A stretch of DNA of 64,000 bases from Peribacillus frigoritolerans (lineage in GTDB: Bacteria; Bacillota; Bacilli; Bacillales; DSM-1321): the NCBI GenBank assembly GCA_030562215.1, contig JAUPFL010000002.1, positions 558,001 to 622,000 of the forward strand. Direction: 5' to 3'. Shown piece after piece: positions 9,368 to 18,391 of the stretch. Within the stretch, counting starts at the first letter, position 1; the number at the start of each line of letters is the position of its first letter. A program made the position numbers and the translations under genes. The notes below the pieces were generated by a model. The model was not told the origin of the DNA. It searched no databases and was given only the letters and a program-made list of their open reading frames with translations.

Positions 9368-10295
9368 GCGGAAAAATAATAGATTTCTCTGAGTTGAAAA
9401 AAGGGGATTTTCATTGGAGGGGTATGTGAGAATCGGCATTTTCCTGATTATTTTCATCGCGCTGCTGCTAATCATCTTCACCAATGTCTATATCGTCAAA
9501 GAGGGCGAATACAAAGTCGTCCGTCAATTCGGTGAGGTGGTAAGGATCGATAAGACCCCGGGATTGAAGGCGAAGGTGCCTTTCATTCAGAGTATCGAGA
9601 CCTTGCCGAAGTACCAGATGACTTCTGATGTTTCCGAAGCGGAAATCAATACGAAAGATAAAAAGCGGATGCTGATCGATAACTATGCAGTTTGGAGAAT
9701 AGAAGATCCGAAGAAATTGATTACAAATGCAAGGACACTTGAGAATGCCGAAACGAAAATGGAAGAGTTCATCTATTCGGCAGTTCGTTCAGAGCTGGGC
9801 CAGCTGAATTATGATGAGATCATCAATGATGAAAAGTCATCCAGGGGAAGTTTAAACGACCGCATAACCGAAAAAGTCAACGATCTGCTGCAAAAGGACA
9901 GTTATGGAATCAGCTTGACGGATGTCCGGATAAAGCGTACTGACCTGCCCGCCGAAAACGAAGCATCCGTCTTCAAGAGGATGATTTCCGAGCGGGAATC
10001 GAAAGCGCAGGAATACCTATCCAAAGGTGATGCGAAGAAAAACCGTATCATTGCGGATACTGATCGGAAAGTGAAAGAATTGCTCTCTACTGCAGAGGCT
10101 GATGCAGAAGTGATCAGGGCAGAAGGAGAAGGGGAAGCAGCGAAAATCTATAATAAATCTTTTTCCAAAGATCCCGAATTCTATAAACTATACCGGACTC
10201 TTGAATCCTACAAGAAAACGATTGGAGATCAAACGGTCATCGTTCTGCCTTCTGATTCCCCTTATGCCAGCTTGTTAATGGGAAATACTAAATAA
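9364..10295 (+). CDS. hflC: SPFH-domain protein HflC (FtsH protease modulator)
   Basis: Partner of HflK, about 310 residues after repair. The ATG at 9364 overlaps the hflK stop (ATGA), so translation is coupled. The N-terminus reads MSGKIIDFSELKKGDFHW, then a membrane helix (IGIFLIIFIALLLIIFT) and an SPFH domain (YIVKEGEYKVVRQFGEVV) ending in the coiled region with alternating Ala/Glu (STAEADAEVIRAEGEGEA). One base is missing at about 9418-9422 (GGGG/T), which otherwise ends the short first frame just before the membrane helix. It is the last gene before a long terminator. Confidence 0.88.
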
Positions 10296-10300
10296 CCTTG

Positions 10301-10365
10301 AAGCCGTCATTTTTCTTTCCGCTTCTACTCATGGTAGAATAGAGAAAGAAAATGAACGGCTTTTT
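10301..10365 (+). terminator. Long terminator after hflC
   Basis: AAGCCGTCATTTTTCTTTC pairs with GAAAGAAAATGAACGGCTT with few mismatches, followed by a T-run. The loop contains TAGAAT, which could be part of a polA promoter. Confidence 0.75.
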
Positions 10366-10422
10366 GCGTTTTTTAATAGAAGCTATAACTACATAAACAT
10401 GTATGACTGGAGGAAGACGGAT

Positions 10423-13045
10423 TTGGATAAAAAGTTAGTACTCATAGATGGAAACAGCATTGCATACCGTGCGTTTTTTGCGCTTCCGCTCTTGAATAAT
10501 GATAAGGGGGTCCATACGAATTCCGTGTACGGATTCACAATGATGCTCAACCGCATTCTTGAAGAAGAAAAGCCAACACACATACTTGTGGCATTCGATG
10601 CGGGTAAAACGACGTTCAGACATGCATCATTTAAAGAATATAAGGGTGGGCGCCAAAAAACGCCGCCAGAATTATCCGAGCAATTCCCTTTCATTCGGGA
10701 GCTGCTTGATTGTTTTCAAATAAAAAGGTATGAACTGGAGAACTACGAAGCCGATGATATTATCGGTACGCTGTCTTTACAAGCGGAAAAAGATGGTTTT
10801 GAAGTGAAGGTCATTTCCGGTGATAAGGATTTAACGCAATTATCCTCCCCTAGTACGACGGTTTCCATCACGAAAAAGGGGATAACAGAAATTGAGGAAT
10901 ACACTCCAAAGCATATACATGAAAAATACGGTCTATCTCCTTTGCAAATCATTGATTTAAAAGGGCTGATGGGAGATGCCTCCGACAATATCCCCGGTAT
11001 TCCGGGTGTTGGTGAAAAGACTGCACTTAAATTATTGCATCAATTTGAAACGGTTGAAAACCTGCTGCAGTCGATTGATGAGGTAAGCGGACAAAAATTG
11101 AAAGAGAAAATTGAAGAACATAAAGACCTGGCATTATTAAGCAAAGAGCTGGCTACGATAACGAGGGAAGCGCCGCTTGAAGTTTCAGTTAACGAGACCG
11201 AGTACACTGGAATGGATCAGGATCGAGTCATTTCATTCTATAAGGAGCTTGGCTTTTCGACTTTGCTCGATAAATTGGATGTAACGGAAAGCGCACCGCT
11301 TGAACAGGAGAAGATAGAGGTGCACACTGCTGAAATGACAGAGGAAATGTTTGCAGATGAAAGTGCCTTGTATGTTGAAATTTTAGAAGATAATTATCAT
11401 CGTGCCGATATAATAGGAATCGCCATCAGTAATGAAAAAGGTCATTTTTACTTCAATGGAGATGATGCTCTGGGTTCCGATGCATTTAAATCCTGGGCTG
11501 AGGATGAAACAAAAAAGAAAACGGTTTTCGATGCGAAGCGTACGGTCGTGGCGCTGCGTCATCGAGAGTCGAAATAAAAGGCATCGATTTTGATGTGTTT
11601 TTGGCATCCTATATCCTGGATCCGGCAGAGTCAGTGGACGAAGTCGCAGAAATCACGAAAACTCAAGGTACTATCCGGCTTGAAACAGATGATGTTTTTA
11701 TGGAAAAGGTGCAAAACGCAAAATACCCGAGGAAGCGGAATTGAGGGAGCATATCGCCAGAAAATCGAAGGCGATCTTTTCTCTGAAAGAACCGATGATT
11801 GATAAGCTGCAAGAGTTCGAGCAGTTCCACCTATTTACGGAACTGGAGCTGCCACTGTCGATCATCCTGGCAAATATGGAATGGCAGGGAATCAAGGTGG
11901 ATATAGGCCGACTGAAAAACATGGGACAGGAATTAGCCATTCGCTTAAGAAATATCGAAGCACGAATTTTTGAATTGGCTGGAGAGGCGTTCAATATCAA
12001 TTCACCTAAACAGCTTGGGGCCATCCTGTTTGAAAAGTTGGAGCTTCCGGTCATGAAGAAAACCAAAACAGGTTATTCGACTTCAGCCGATGTGCTGGAG
12101 AAACTGGAGAGCAAGCATGATATCGTTAAGGAGATCCTGCTGTATCGCCAGCTTGGTAAGTTGCAATCCACTTATATTGAAGGGTTGCTTAAAGTGGTCA
12201 ATGGCAAAACGGACAAGGTGCATACCCGTTTCAACCAAGCGTTGACCCAGACCGGCCGGTTAAGTTCTACAGATCCCAATCTCCAGAATATCCCGATCAG
12301 ACTGGAAGAAGGAAGGAAAATCAGGCAGGCCTTCATTCCTTCCGAAAAGGATTGGATCATTTTTGCTGCCGACTACTCCCAGATCGAGTTACGCGTCCTG
12401 GCGCATATCGCCAATGACAGCGGATTGGTGGAAGCATTCCAGGCCGGGATGGACATCCATACAAAGACAGCCATGGATGTATTCCATGTATCGGCAGATC
12501 AAGTCACTTCGAACATGAGGCGCCATGCCAAAGCGGTCAATTTCGGAATCGTTTATGGTATAAGTGATTACGGACTATCGCAAAGTCTTGGAATCACGAG
12601 AAAAGAAGCTGGAGAGTTCATCGAGAAGTATTTAAGAAGCTTTCCAGGTGTTCAGGAATATATGGAAGAAAGCATACATGAGGCACGTCAAAAAGGATAT
12701 AGCACGACTTTGATGCAAAGAAGGCGATATATACCTGAGATAACAAGCAGGAATTTCAACATCAGGAGTTTTGCCGAACGGACAGCGATGAACACGCCGA
12801 TTCAAGGCAGTGCCGCTGATATCATCAAGCTTGCGATGATAAACATGAATAAACGCCTGAAAAGGGAAGGGCTCAAAACGAGAATGCTTCTACAGGTGCA
12901 TGATGAATTGATTTTTGAAACTCCTCCTGAGGAACTCGAAATCCTTAAAGTGATCGTTCCGGAGGAAATGGAAAATGCCATTGAATTGAACGTGCCACTT
13001 AAAGTGGATTATGCTTTCGGGCCAACATGGTTTGATGCCAAATAA
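10423..13045 (+). CDS. polA: DNA polymerase I PolA
   Basis: Repair and lagging-strand polymerase, about 874 residues after repair. The N-terminal 5'-3' exonuclease (to about residue 290) includes LVAFDAGKTTFRH, YEADDIIGTL, SGDKDLTQL and LKGLMGDASDNIPGIPGVG. A middle 3'-5' exonuclease-like region without clear catalytic residues follows, as in other bacilli. Polymerase motifs are A (DYSQIELRVLAHIA), B (RRHAKAVNFGIVYG) and C (QVHDELIFE). I chose TTG at 10423, 8 nt after TGGAGGAAG; an in-frame ATG at 10399 precedes that ribosome site. Two bases are missing, near 11555-11562 and in the A run at about 11704-11707. Followed after 19 nt by fpg. Confidence 0.93.
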
Positions 13046-13064
13046 TAAAAGATAGGTGATTGCA

Positions 13065-13895
13065 ATGCCAGAACTTCCAGAAGTGGAAACAGTCAGAAGA
13101 ACGTTAGAGCAGCTCGTACTCGGAAAAGAGATCAAGGAAGTGTCCGTCTTCTGGCCAAAGATCATTAAAGCACCTGAGCCTGTCGAACAGTTTCAGGATG
13201 CTTTAAGGGGGCAGACGATTTCTGCAATAGGCCGTCGGGGCAAGTTCCTCATTTTCACCTTGGATGATTATTCGATGGTTTCGCATTTAAGAATGGAGGG
13301 GAAATACGGCGTCCATCCAAAAGAAGAGCCGTATGATAAGCATACCCATGTGATCTTCACTTTCACGGATGGCAGTGAACTTCGGTACAGGGATGTCCGG
13401 AAATTCGGAACGATGCACCTATTTGCCAAAGGGGAAGAATTTGAACGGTTGCCTCTGTTGCATTTAGGGCCTGAACCGTTGTCTGAAGATTTTACTGTCG
13501 AGGGGCTAAGTAAGAAGTTGGCAAGAACCAACAGGAAAATCAAGCCCGTTCTCCTTGATCAAACGGTTGTCGTCGGGATTGGGAATATTTATGTGGATGA
13601 GTCGTTATTCCGTTCCGGTATCCATCCGGAGAGAATGGCATCTTCACTCTCGTTGCAGGAAATCAAAACATTGCATGCTGAAATCATTGCGACATTAGGT
13701 GAAGCTGTGGAAAAAGGCGGAAGTACGATTCGTTCATACATTAATTCCCAAGGGCAAATCGGCATGTTTCAGTTGGAACTGAATGTTTATGGACGAAAAG
13801 GCGAGAACTGCAAACAATGCGGCACGCCACTTGAAAAACTGGTTGTTGCAGGACGCGGCACACATATTTGCCCGTCATGCCAGCCGCTAAAATAG
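13065..13895 (+). CDS. mutM: Formamidopyrimidine-DNA glycosylase Fpg/MutM
   Basis: Excises 8-oxoguanine and FAPY lesions and nicks the abasic site. The ATG at 13065 makes the protein start MPELPEVETVRR, exposing the catalytic Pro2 and Glu3 after Met removal; an in-frame GTG upstream would bury them. Other features: RRGKFLIF with the conserved Lys, the helix-two-turn-helix region (DQTVVVGIGNIYVDESLF), and a C-terminal zinc finger with CKQCGTP and CPSCQ. 276 residues, intact. It sits directly behind polA, grouping two base-excision repair functions. Confidence 0.95.
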   Translation: MPELPEVETVRRTLEQLVLGKEIKEVSVFWPKIIKAPEPVEQFQDALRGQTISAIGRRGKFLIFTLDDYSMVSHLRMEGKYGVHPKEEPYDKHTHVIFTFTDGSELRYRDVRKFGTMHLFAKGEEFERLPLLHLGPEPLSEDFTVEGLSKKLARTNRKIKPVLLDQTVVVGIGNIYVDESLFRSGIHPERMASSLSLQEIKTLHAEIIATLGEAVEKGGSTIRSYINSQGQIGMFQLELNVYGRKGENCKQCGTPLEKLVVAGRGTHICPSCQPLK

Positions 13896-13973
13896 GTAAT
13901 GTTTTTCAAACACATCGGATGGGCTCCTTCCATATACTAGGGTAGCAACGAGTAGGGAAGGAGTAATATTCCG

Positions 13974-14606
13974 ATGTGGCTACAAATTATTTTTCTCGCT
14001 TTTGCAGTTAGTATTGACGGATTTGGCGTAGGTTTGACATTCGGTATGCGAAAGATGAAAATCCCCTTAAGGTCAATAGCGGTCATCTCATTTTGTTCTG
14101 CATTGAGTTTAGGCATGGCGATGATCATCGGGCAATTCATCAGTCAGCTCATATCCATCGGGGCGGCTGAAAAAACAGGCGGCATCATCCTCATTTTTCT
14201 TGGTGCCTGGATGGTATACCAGTATTTTAAGCCTGAAAAAGATTTGAAAGATGATAGATATCATGAAAAAATCATCTTTAATTTTGAAATTAAATCACTT
14301 GGGGTAGTCATTAATATTTTACAAAAACCATTGAATGCTGATTTTGATAAATCAGGTACGATAACAGGTGTTGAAGCGCTTGTTCTGGGGTTTGCACTTT
14401 CGCTGGATGCGTTCGGGGCCGGAGTTGGAGCGGCTATGATCGGGATTTCACCGATTATCCTCGCAGGGTGCATCGCTGTTATGAGTTCGATTTTCATTTG
14501 GAGCGGAATTCAAAGCGGGAAATTGCTTTCAAATAATAAAGTTGTCCAGCATTTGACCTTTCTTCCAGGTGCACTATTGATTATTATCGGTTTATTCAAG
14601 TTATGA
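13974..14606 (+). CDS. ytaF: Sporulation membrane protein YtaF (MntP-like)
   Basis: A 210-residue protein with six predicted membrane helices in two homologous halves (FLAFAVSIDGFGVGLTFG and VLGFALSLDAFGAGVGAA), each with the conserved Asp characteristic of MntP-like families. YtaF is the Bacillus member encoded between mutM and coaE and is linked to sporulation; transport activity is inferred from the fold, not shown. The ATG follows GGAAGGAGTAATATTCCG. A cytoplasmic loop of about 40 residues separates the halves. Intact. Confidence 0.9.
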   Translation: MWLQIIFLAFAVSIDGFGVGLTFGMRKMKIPLRSIAVISFCSALSLGMAMIIGQFISQLISIGAAEKTGGIILIFLGAWMVYQYFKPEKDLKDDRYHEKIIFNFEIKSLGVVINILQKPLNADFDKSGTITGVEALVLGFALSLDAFGAGVGAAMIGISPIILAGCIAVMSSIFIWSGIQSGKLLSNNKVVQHLTFLPGALLIIIGLFKL

Positions 14607-14627
14607 TAAGTATAAAAGGGGGAGCTT

Positions 14628-15227
14628 ATGGGACAAATCATCGGAATCACCGGAGGCATTGCCAGTGGGAAAAGCACCGTCAGCCTCTATTTACAGGAAC
14701 TCGGATTCACGATTGTCGATGCAGATCTGGCTTCCCGTGCTGTCGTTGAGCCTGGTGAAGAAGCCTATCATCAAGTTGTGAAGACATTTGGTGAAGATAT
14801 CTTATTGACGGATGGGAATATAGATCGCGTAAAGCTCGGGTCGATCATATTTAATGATCAAGAAAAGAGATTGCTATTGAATGGCATCGTGCATCCTGCC
14901 GTCAGGAATTGGATGCGGCTGAAAACGGAGGCGGCACTATCATCAGGGGAAGAAACGGTGTTCATGGATATTCCGCTCCTATTCGAAAGCAAGCTGACAT
15001 TCATGGTGGATAAGACGATTTTGATCTATGTGGATGAGCAAGTTCAATTGCAGCGATTAATGAACAGGAATGGTCTTTCGGAGACGGAGGCACTTGCCAG
15101 GATCAATTCGCAAATGCCCTTGGCCGATAAAAAGGCTTTAGCGGATGCCGTCATCGATAATAATGGTGACATTAATGAAACGAAGCGGCAAGTGAAGTCC
15201 ATACTTAGCGAATGGTATGTCATATAA
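14628..15227 (+). CDS. coaE: Dephospho-CoA kinase CoaE
   Basis: The last step of coenzyme A synthesis, phosphorylating the 3'-hydroxyl of dephospho-CoA. The P-loop GITGGIASGKST is at the N-terminus, followed by the substrate region VDADLASRAV, the DIPLLFE motif and the lid RLMNRNGLSETEALARI. 199 residues, the family length. The ATG follows AAAGGGGGAGCTT. It closes the polA-mutM-ytaF-coaE run and is followed by a clear terminator. Confidence 0.95.
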   Translation: MGQIIGITGGIASGKSTVSLYLQELGFTIVDADLASRAVVEPGEEAYHQVVKTFGEDILLTDGNIDRVKLGSIIFNDQEKRLLLNGIVHPAVRNWMRLKTEAALSSGEETVFMDIPLLFESKLTFMVDKTILIYVDEQVQLQRLMNRNGLSETEALARINSQMPLADKKALADAVIDNNGDINETKRQVKSILSEWYVI

Positions 15228-15240
15228 TCATGATAAAAAA

Positions 15241-15267
15241 GAAGAAACCACCCGGTTTCTTCTTTTT
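15241..15267 (+). terminator. Terminator after coaE
   Basis: GAAGAAACC (15241-15249) pairs with GGTTTCTTC (15254-15262) around a tetraloop and is followed by a T-run. Confidence 0.92.
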
Positions 15268-15322
15268 ATGTTGAAAAAATAAGAACAATCCGCATTTTTA
15301 TTAGCACAATTCCTCTGAATTA

Positions 15323-15331
15323 TGTTATACT
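15323..15331 (+). promoter_or_regulatory. Extended -10 promoter element of gapB
   Basis: TGTTATACT is a TGN extended -10 (TATACT at 15326-15331), 56 nt before the gapB start. The -35 is weak (TTAGCA, spacing 19). B. subtilis gapB is repressed by CcpN on glycolytic substrates; I could not identify a CcpN site by eye. Confidence 0.55.
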
Positions 15332-15386
15332 AATTACATGTGAAAGGTAATAAGTATAACACTAATATTTCTGGAGGGTCCGAACA

Positions 15387-16424
15387 ATGAATTCAAGAAT
15401 AGCGATTAACGGATTTGGGAGAATTGGAAGAATGGTTTTCCGAAAAGCCATATTAGATGAGAGTTTGGACATTGTTGCCATTAATGCAAGCTATCCAGCT
15501 GAAACTTTAGCTCACTTACTAAAATATGATACGATACATGGTAAATTCGACGGTATCATTATAGCTGAAGATGATTCACTAGTAGTGAATGGCCGCCGAG
15601 TTAAACTAATAAATAACCGCGATCCAAAGCTATTGCCTTGGAAAGAGATGAACATAGATATTGTAATTGAAGCCACTGGCAAATTCAATGAACGTTCTAA
15701 AGCGGCTCTTCATTTAGACGCAGGAGCTAAAAGAGTTATATTATCAGCCCCGGGTAAAAATGAAGACGTTACCATTGTAATGGGAGTTAATCAGGAAGTG
15801 CTGGAAATTGACAAGCATTTCGTCATATCCAATGCATCTTGTACAACGAATTGCCTTGGACCGGTTGCAAAAGTGCTTGATGAAAAATTCGGCATAAACA
15901 ACGGTTTAATGACAACGATACATTCTTATACTAATGATCAAAATAATATCGATAACCCGCACAAAGACTTGAGACGTGCCCGTGCCGCTGCGGAAAGCAT
16001 GATTCCTACGACTACAGGAGCTGCAAAAGCCATCTCACTAGTGTTGCCGCAATTAAAAGGCAAGCTTCATGGAATGGCGATACGCGTACCGACACCTAAC
16101 GTATCTTTAGTCGATCTTGTTGTGGATTTAAACCGTGATGTCACGATTGATGAAGTGAACCAAGCCTTCATCGATGCTTCAGAAAATGAACTCAAAGGAA
16201 TCATGGAATTCACGATGGAACCTTTAGTTTCCAGTGATTTCAAAACGAATCCACACTCTGCAATCATCGATGGGTTGACGACGATGATGATCGGGGACAG
16301 GAAAGTGAAAGTCCTTGCATGGTATGATAATGAGTGGGGTTACTCCAACCGTGTAGTGGACCTTGTAAAATTGGTTGGTTCCGAGTTGAAAAAAACTTCC
16401 GAAGTCGAATTATCAGTAAAATAA
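15387..16424 (+). CDS. gapB: Glyceraldehyde-3-phosphate dehydrogenase GapB (gluconeogenic type)
   Basis: 345 residues with the Rossmann motif INGFGRIGRMVF, the catalytic Cys in SNASCTTNCL, the phosphate-site RAAAESMIPTTTGAAKA and WYDNEWGYSNRV. The position between coaE and speD and the divergent sequence (VAINASYPAETLAHLLKYD) mark it as GapB, the NADP-preferring enzyme used in gluconeogenesis, rather than glycolytic GapA. The ATG follows CTGGAGGGTCCGAACA. Intact. Cofactor preference is inferred from orthology. Confidence 0.93.
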   Translation: MNSRIAINGFGRIGRMVFRKAILDESLDIVAINASYPAETLAHLLKYDTIHGKFDGIIIAEDDSLVVNGRRVKLINNRDPKLLPWKEMNIDIVIEATGKFNERSKAALHLDAGAKRVILSAPGKNEDVTIVMGVNQEVLEIDKHFVISNASCTTNCLGPVAKVLDEKFGINNGLMTTIHSYTNDQNNIDNPHKDLRRARAAAESMIPTTTGAAKAISLVLPQLKGKLHGMAIRVPTPNVSLVDLVVDLNRDVTIDEVNQAFIDASENELKGIMEFTMEPLVSSDFKTNPHSAIIDGLTTMMIGDRKVKVLAWYDNEWGYSNRVVDLVKLVGSELKKTSEVELSVK

Positions 16425-16437
16425 AATGAAAAAACCG

Positions 16438-16468
16438 GGCCTGCTAAAATTTTTTAGCAGGCCATTTT
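16438..16468 (+). terminator. Hairpin terminator after gapB
   Basis: GGCCTGCTAAAA (16438-16449) pairs with TTTTAGCAGGCC (16452-16463), followed by ATTTT. A near-identical hairpin recurs at 16888-16913 on the far side of the intergenic debris. Confidence 0.8.
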
Positions 16469-16498
16469 GGATTTGAAGTAGTTATAGAGAATAGTGAC

Positions 16499-16770
16499 CT
16501 AACTCATACCATACTTTTCTTTTGCATCTGCAGCAACTGCAACTTTCCCAATCGCTTGTTCAACCAGAGGCTCTAAGATATGGCCATCATGTGTATTTCA
16601 AGGTGTTACTATCGTCCCCAACACAAATCCATTGCGGTCTGATACCGCATGAAACGAACGGGCGTACTTGCTTTGTTCGTTCACATAGTAGCCACTCTCA
16701 GGGTCAGTTGAACTGTCTTTAATCGCCTTGGGTTTTTTACTTAAATAGACTGAAGGCAAAAGGAGTTTCT
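16499..16770 (-). pseudogene. IS1182-family transposase remnant
   Basis: On the minus strand this stretch translates as KKPKAIKDSSTDPESGYYV, NEQSKYARSFHAVSDRNGFV, LGTIVTP, a stop codon, then NTHDGHILEPLVEQAIGKVA and VAADAKEKYGMS. The segment from TDPESGYYV to HDGHILEPL resembles the DDE-region core of IS1182-type transposases; the in-frame TGA stands where Gly (P-G-N) would be expected. Only about 80-90 codons survive, with no recognisable IS ends. It is a decayed relic with no expected product. Confidence 0.75.
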
Positions 16771-16789
16771 ATCTTAATGTTAAAACAAA

Positions 16790-16870
16790 GTTGATTGGAG
16801 CGAGTGCCCTTCGTTCCAATCAACCTCCAAATTTTAAAATCCTAAAAAATTGTAGACAAACTCAATTACG
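16790..16870. repeat. MITE-like intergenic repeat, copy B (internally deleted)
   Basis: GTTGATTGGAGCGA (from 16790) and TCGTTCCAATCAAC (to 16824) form near-perfect inverted ends with almost nothing between them. They are followed by the family tail CCTAAAAAATTGTAGACA. The GC-rich core seen in copy A is missing, so this looks like an internal-deletion derivative. Confidence 0.7.
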
Positions 16871-16887
16871 AGATGGTCCGCATTTTA

Positions 16888-16919
16888 AGCCCACTAAAAT
16901 TTTTTAGCGGGCTATTTTT
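16888..16919 (+). terminator. Second hairpin, twin of the gapB terminator
   Basis: AGCCCACTAAAA pairs with TTTTAGCGGGCT (one mismatch) and is followed by ATTTTT. Stem, TAAAATTTTTTA centre and downstream T-run match the hairpin at 16438. Between this and the speD promoter (to about 17050) I see only AT-rich sequence. Confidence 0.7.
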
Positions 16920-17052
16920 AATGCAGTGATCAATCAGTTCCTGGCTGCTTTATGGCGCTGAATAAACCGAAGACAGAATTTGCTCCACATTGGAACCTTC
17001 GCTATATCCCCATTACATATAAAGTTTATCTTTCCAAAAATTCAATTTGGAG

Positions 17053-17080
17053 TTGCAAAAAAATTCAAACCATATATACT
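17053..17080 (+). promoter_or_regulatory. Likely promoter of speD
   Basis: TTGCAA (17053-17058), 16-nt spacer, TATACT (17075-17080). It would give a leader of about 125 nt, which contains short complementary segments (GTTAG and CTAAC) but no recognised riboswitch. Confidence 0.55.
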
Positions 17081-17210
17081 ATGAATCGTGAACTTCTTCA
17101 AAAGCGGTTTGCATGATGGCTACTTAAAGGGTTAGGACCTCTTTGGACTAACTTTCCCCGTGGTAGTTATCAGAACTTATTTTTAAATCATGGTAAGGGG
17201 GAAGCTTAAT

Positions 17211-17609
17211 ATGGAAACAGCTTACACTATGGAAACAATGGGTAGACATGTCATTTCTGAACTTTGGGGTTGTGACTTTGAAAAACTGAACAATATCGAT
17301 TTAATTGAAAAGATTTTTGTTGATGCTGCTTTGAAATCAGGTGCAGAGGTACGAGAAGTTGCCTTTCACAAATTTGCTCCACAAGGAGTCAGCGGGGTTG
17401 TCATCATTTCTGAATCACACTTAACGATTCACAGTTTTCCAGAACACGGCTATGCGAGCATTGATGTCTATACATGCGGTAACTTGGATCCGAATATTGC
17501 GGCAGATTATATTGCAGAAGCTTTGAATGCGCAAACGCGTGAAAACATAGAATTACCACGTGGATTAGGTCCTGTACAAATGAAAAAAGCCAATATAAGT
17601 GCCCTATAA
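17211..17609 (+). CDS. speD: S-adenosylmethionine decarboxylase SpeD proenzyme
   Basis: Pyruvoyl enzyme supplying decarboxylated SAM for spermidine synthesis. 132 residues from the ATG at 17211, which follows AAGGGGGAAGCTTAAT; the in-frame GTG at 17190 has no such site. The self-cleavage motif is plain: [20 protein letters not shown], where Glu-Ser cleavage turns the Ser into the pyruvoyl group. The short bacterial (Bacillus-type) form is expected at this size. Monocistronic: own promoter upstream and a terminator downstream. Intact. Confidence 0.95.
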   Translation: METAYTMETMGRHVISELWGCDFEKLNNIDLIEKIFVDAALKSGAEVREVAFHKFAPQGVSGVVIISESHLTIHSFPEHGYASIDVYTCGNLDPNIAADYIAEALNAQTRENIELPRGLGPVQMKKANISAL

Positions 17610-17623
17610 AAAAATGTATACAC

Positions 17624-17651
17624 AGAGATGCCATGGGTGCATCTCTTTTTT
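17624..17651 (+). terminator. Terminator after speD
   Basis: AGAGATGC pairs with GCATCTCT around CATGGGT and runs into a T-tract. Confidence 0.88.
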
Positions 17652-17776
17652 AATGCAATGAATCGGCAGTCTGCTTCACTTTATTGGAGAGGATTGCCTT
17701 GTAGCGCAATGCCCTTGACAACGGTGCCTAAACGGCAGGACAAAAAGTGCCTGCTGCCGGAAGTTACACTTTTTAC

Positions 17777-17804
17777 TTGTACTGGCCGTTCCTTTTAATA
17801 TAAG
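17777..17804 (+). promoter_or_regulatory. Likely promoter of nrdR-dnaB-dnaI-ytxC
   Basis: TTGTAC (17777-17782), 16-nt spacer, TATAAG (17799-17804), about 70 nt before nrdR. Confidence 0.55.
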
Positions 17805-17875
17805 ATTAAGATAGAGAAGTAATTCCTTGGGGAACATTAGATAGGGGGAGTCCTACATAAAATACGGAGCTGATA

Positions 17876-18340
17876 ATGATGAAATGCCCATCATGTCAAT
17901 ATAATGGAACAAGAGTGCTCGATTCCAGGCCAGTCGATGAAAGTAAATCGATTCGACGACGCCGTGAATGTGAGGCATGTGGTTTTCGATTCACGACATT
18001 TGAAAAGGTGGAGGAAACACCGCTTATTGTAGTGAAAAAGGGCGGGACACGTGAAGAGTTCAGTCGTGATAAAATCCTGCGTGGCTTAATCAGGGCTTGC
18101 GAAAAACGTCCGGTTCCCTTGAAAGAACTAGAGCAAATTACCAGTTATGTAGAAAAAGAACTACGCAACCAGGGCATATCGGAAGTGAAAAGCGACAGTG
18201 TCGGCGAAATGGTAATGGACAAGCTGGCGGAAGTCGATGAAGTTGCCTATGTAAGGTTCGCATCCGTCTATCGACAATTTAAAGATATCAATGTCTTTAT
18301 CGATGAATTGAAAGATTTAATAAATAAAGAAAGAAAGTAG
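17876..18340 (+). CDS. nrdR: Transcriptional repressor NrdR
   Basis: Represses ribonucleotide reductase genes according to nucleotide state. The N-terminal zinc ribbon has MKCPSCQ and [10 protein letters not shown], followed by an ATP-cone ([20 protein letters not shown] onward). About 154 residues, the family size. Two adjacent ATGs (17876 and 17879) follow ACGGAGCTGATA; homologues begin at MKCP, so 17879 may be the true start. It is upstream of dnaB-dnaI as in other bacilli. Intact. Confidence 0.93.
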   Translation: MMKCPSCQYNGTRVLDSRPVDESKSIRRRRECEACGFRFTTFEKVEETPLIVVKKGGTREEFSRDKILRGLIRACEKRPVPLKELEQITSYVEKELRNQGISEVKSDSVGEMVMDKLAEVDEVAYVRFASVYRQFKDINVFIDELKDLINKERK

Positions 18341-18391
18341 AGCTGAAGATTCACTTTGGCTCTTTTTCACTACATCTTTTGAAAGGTTTGA

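Noticed and set aside
10399..13045. polA as a pseudogene or split gene
   Set aside because: All catalytic motifs are intact and two one-base corrections restore one 874-residue protein. The error pattern matches the rest of the window.
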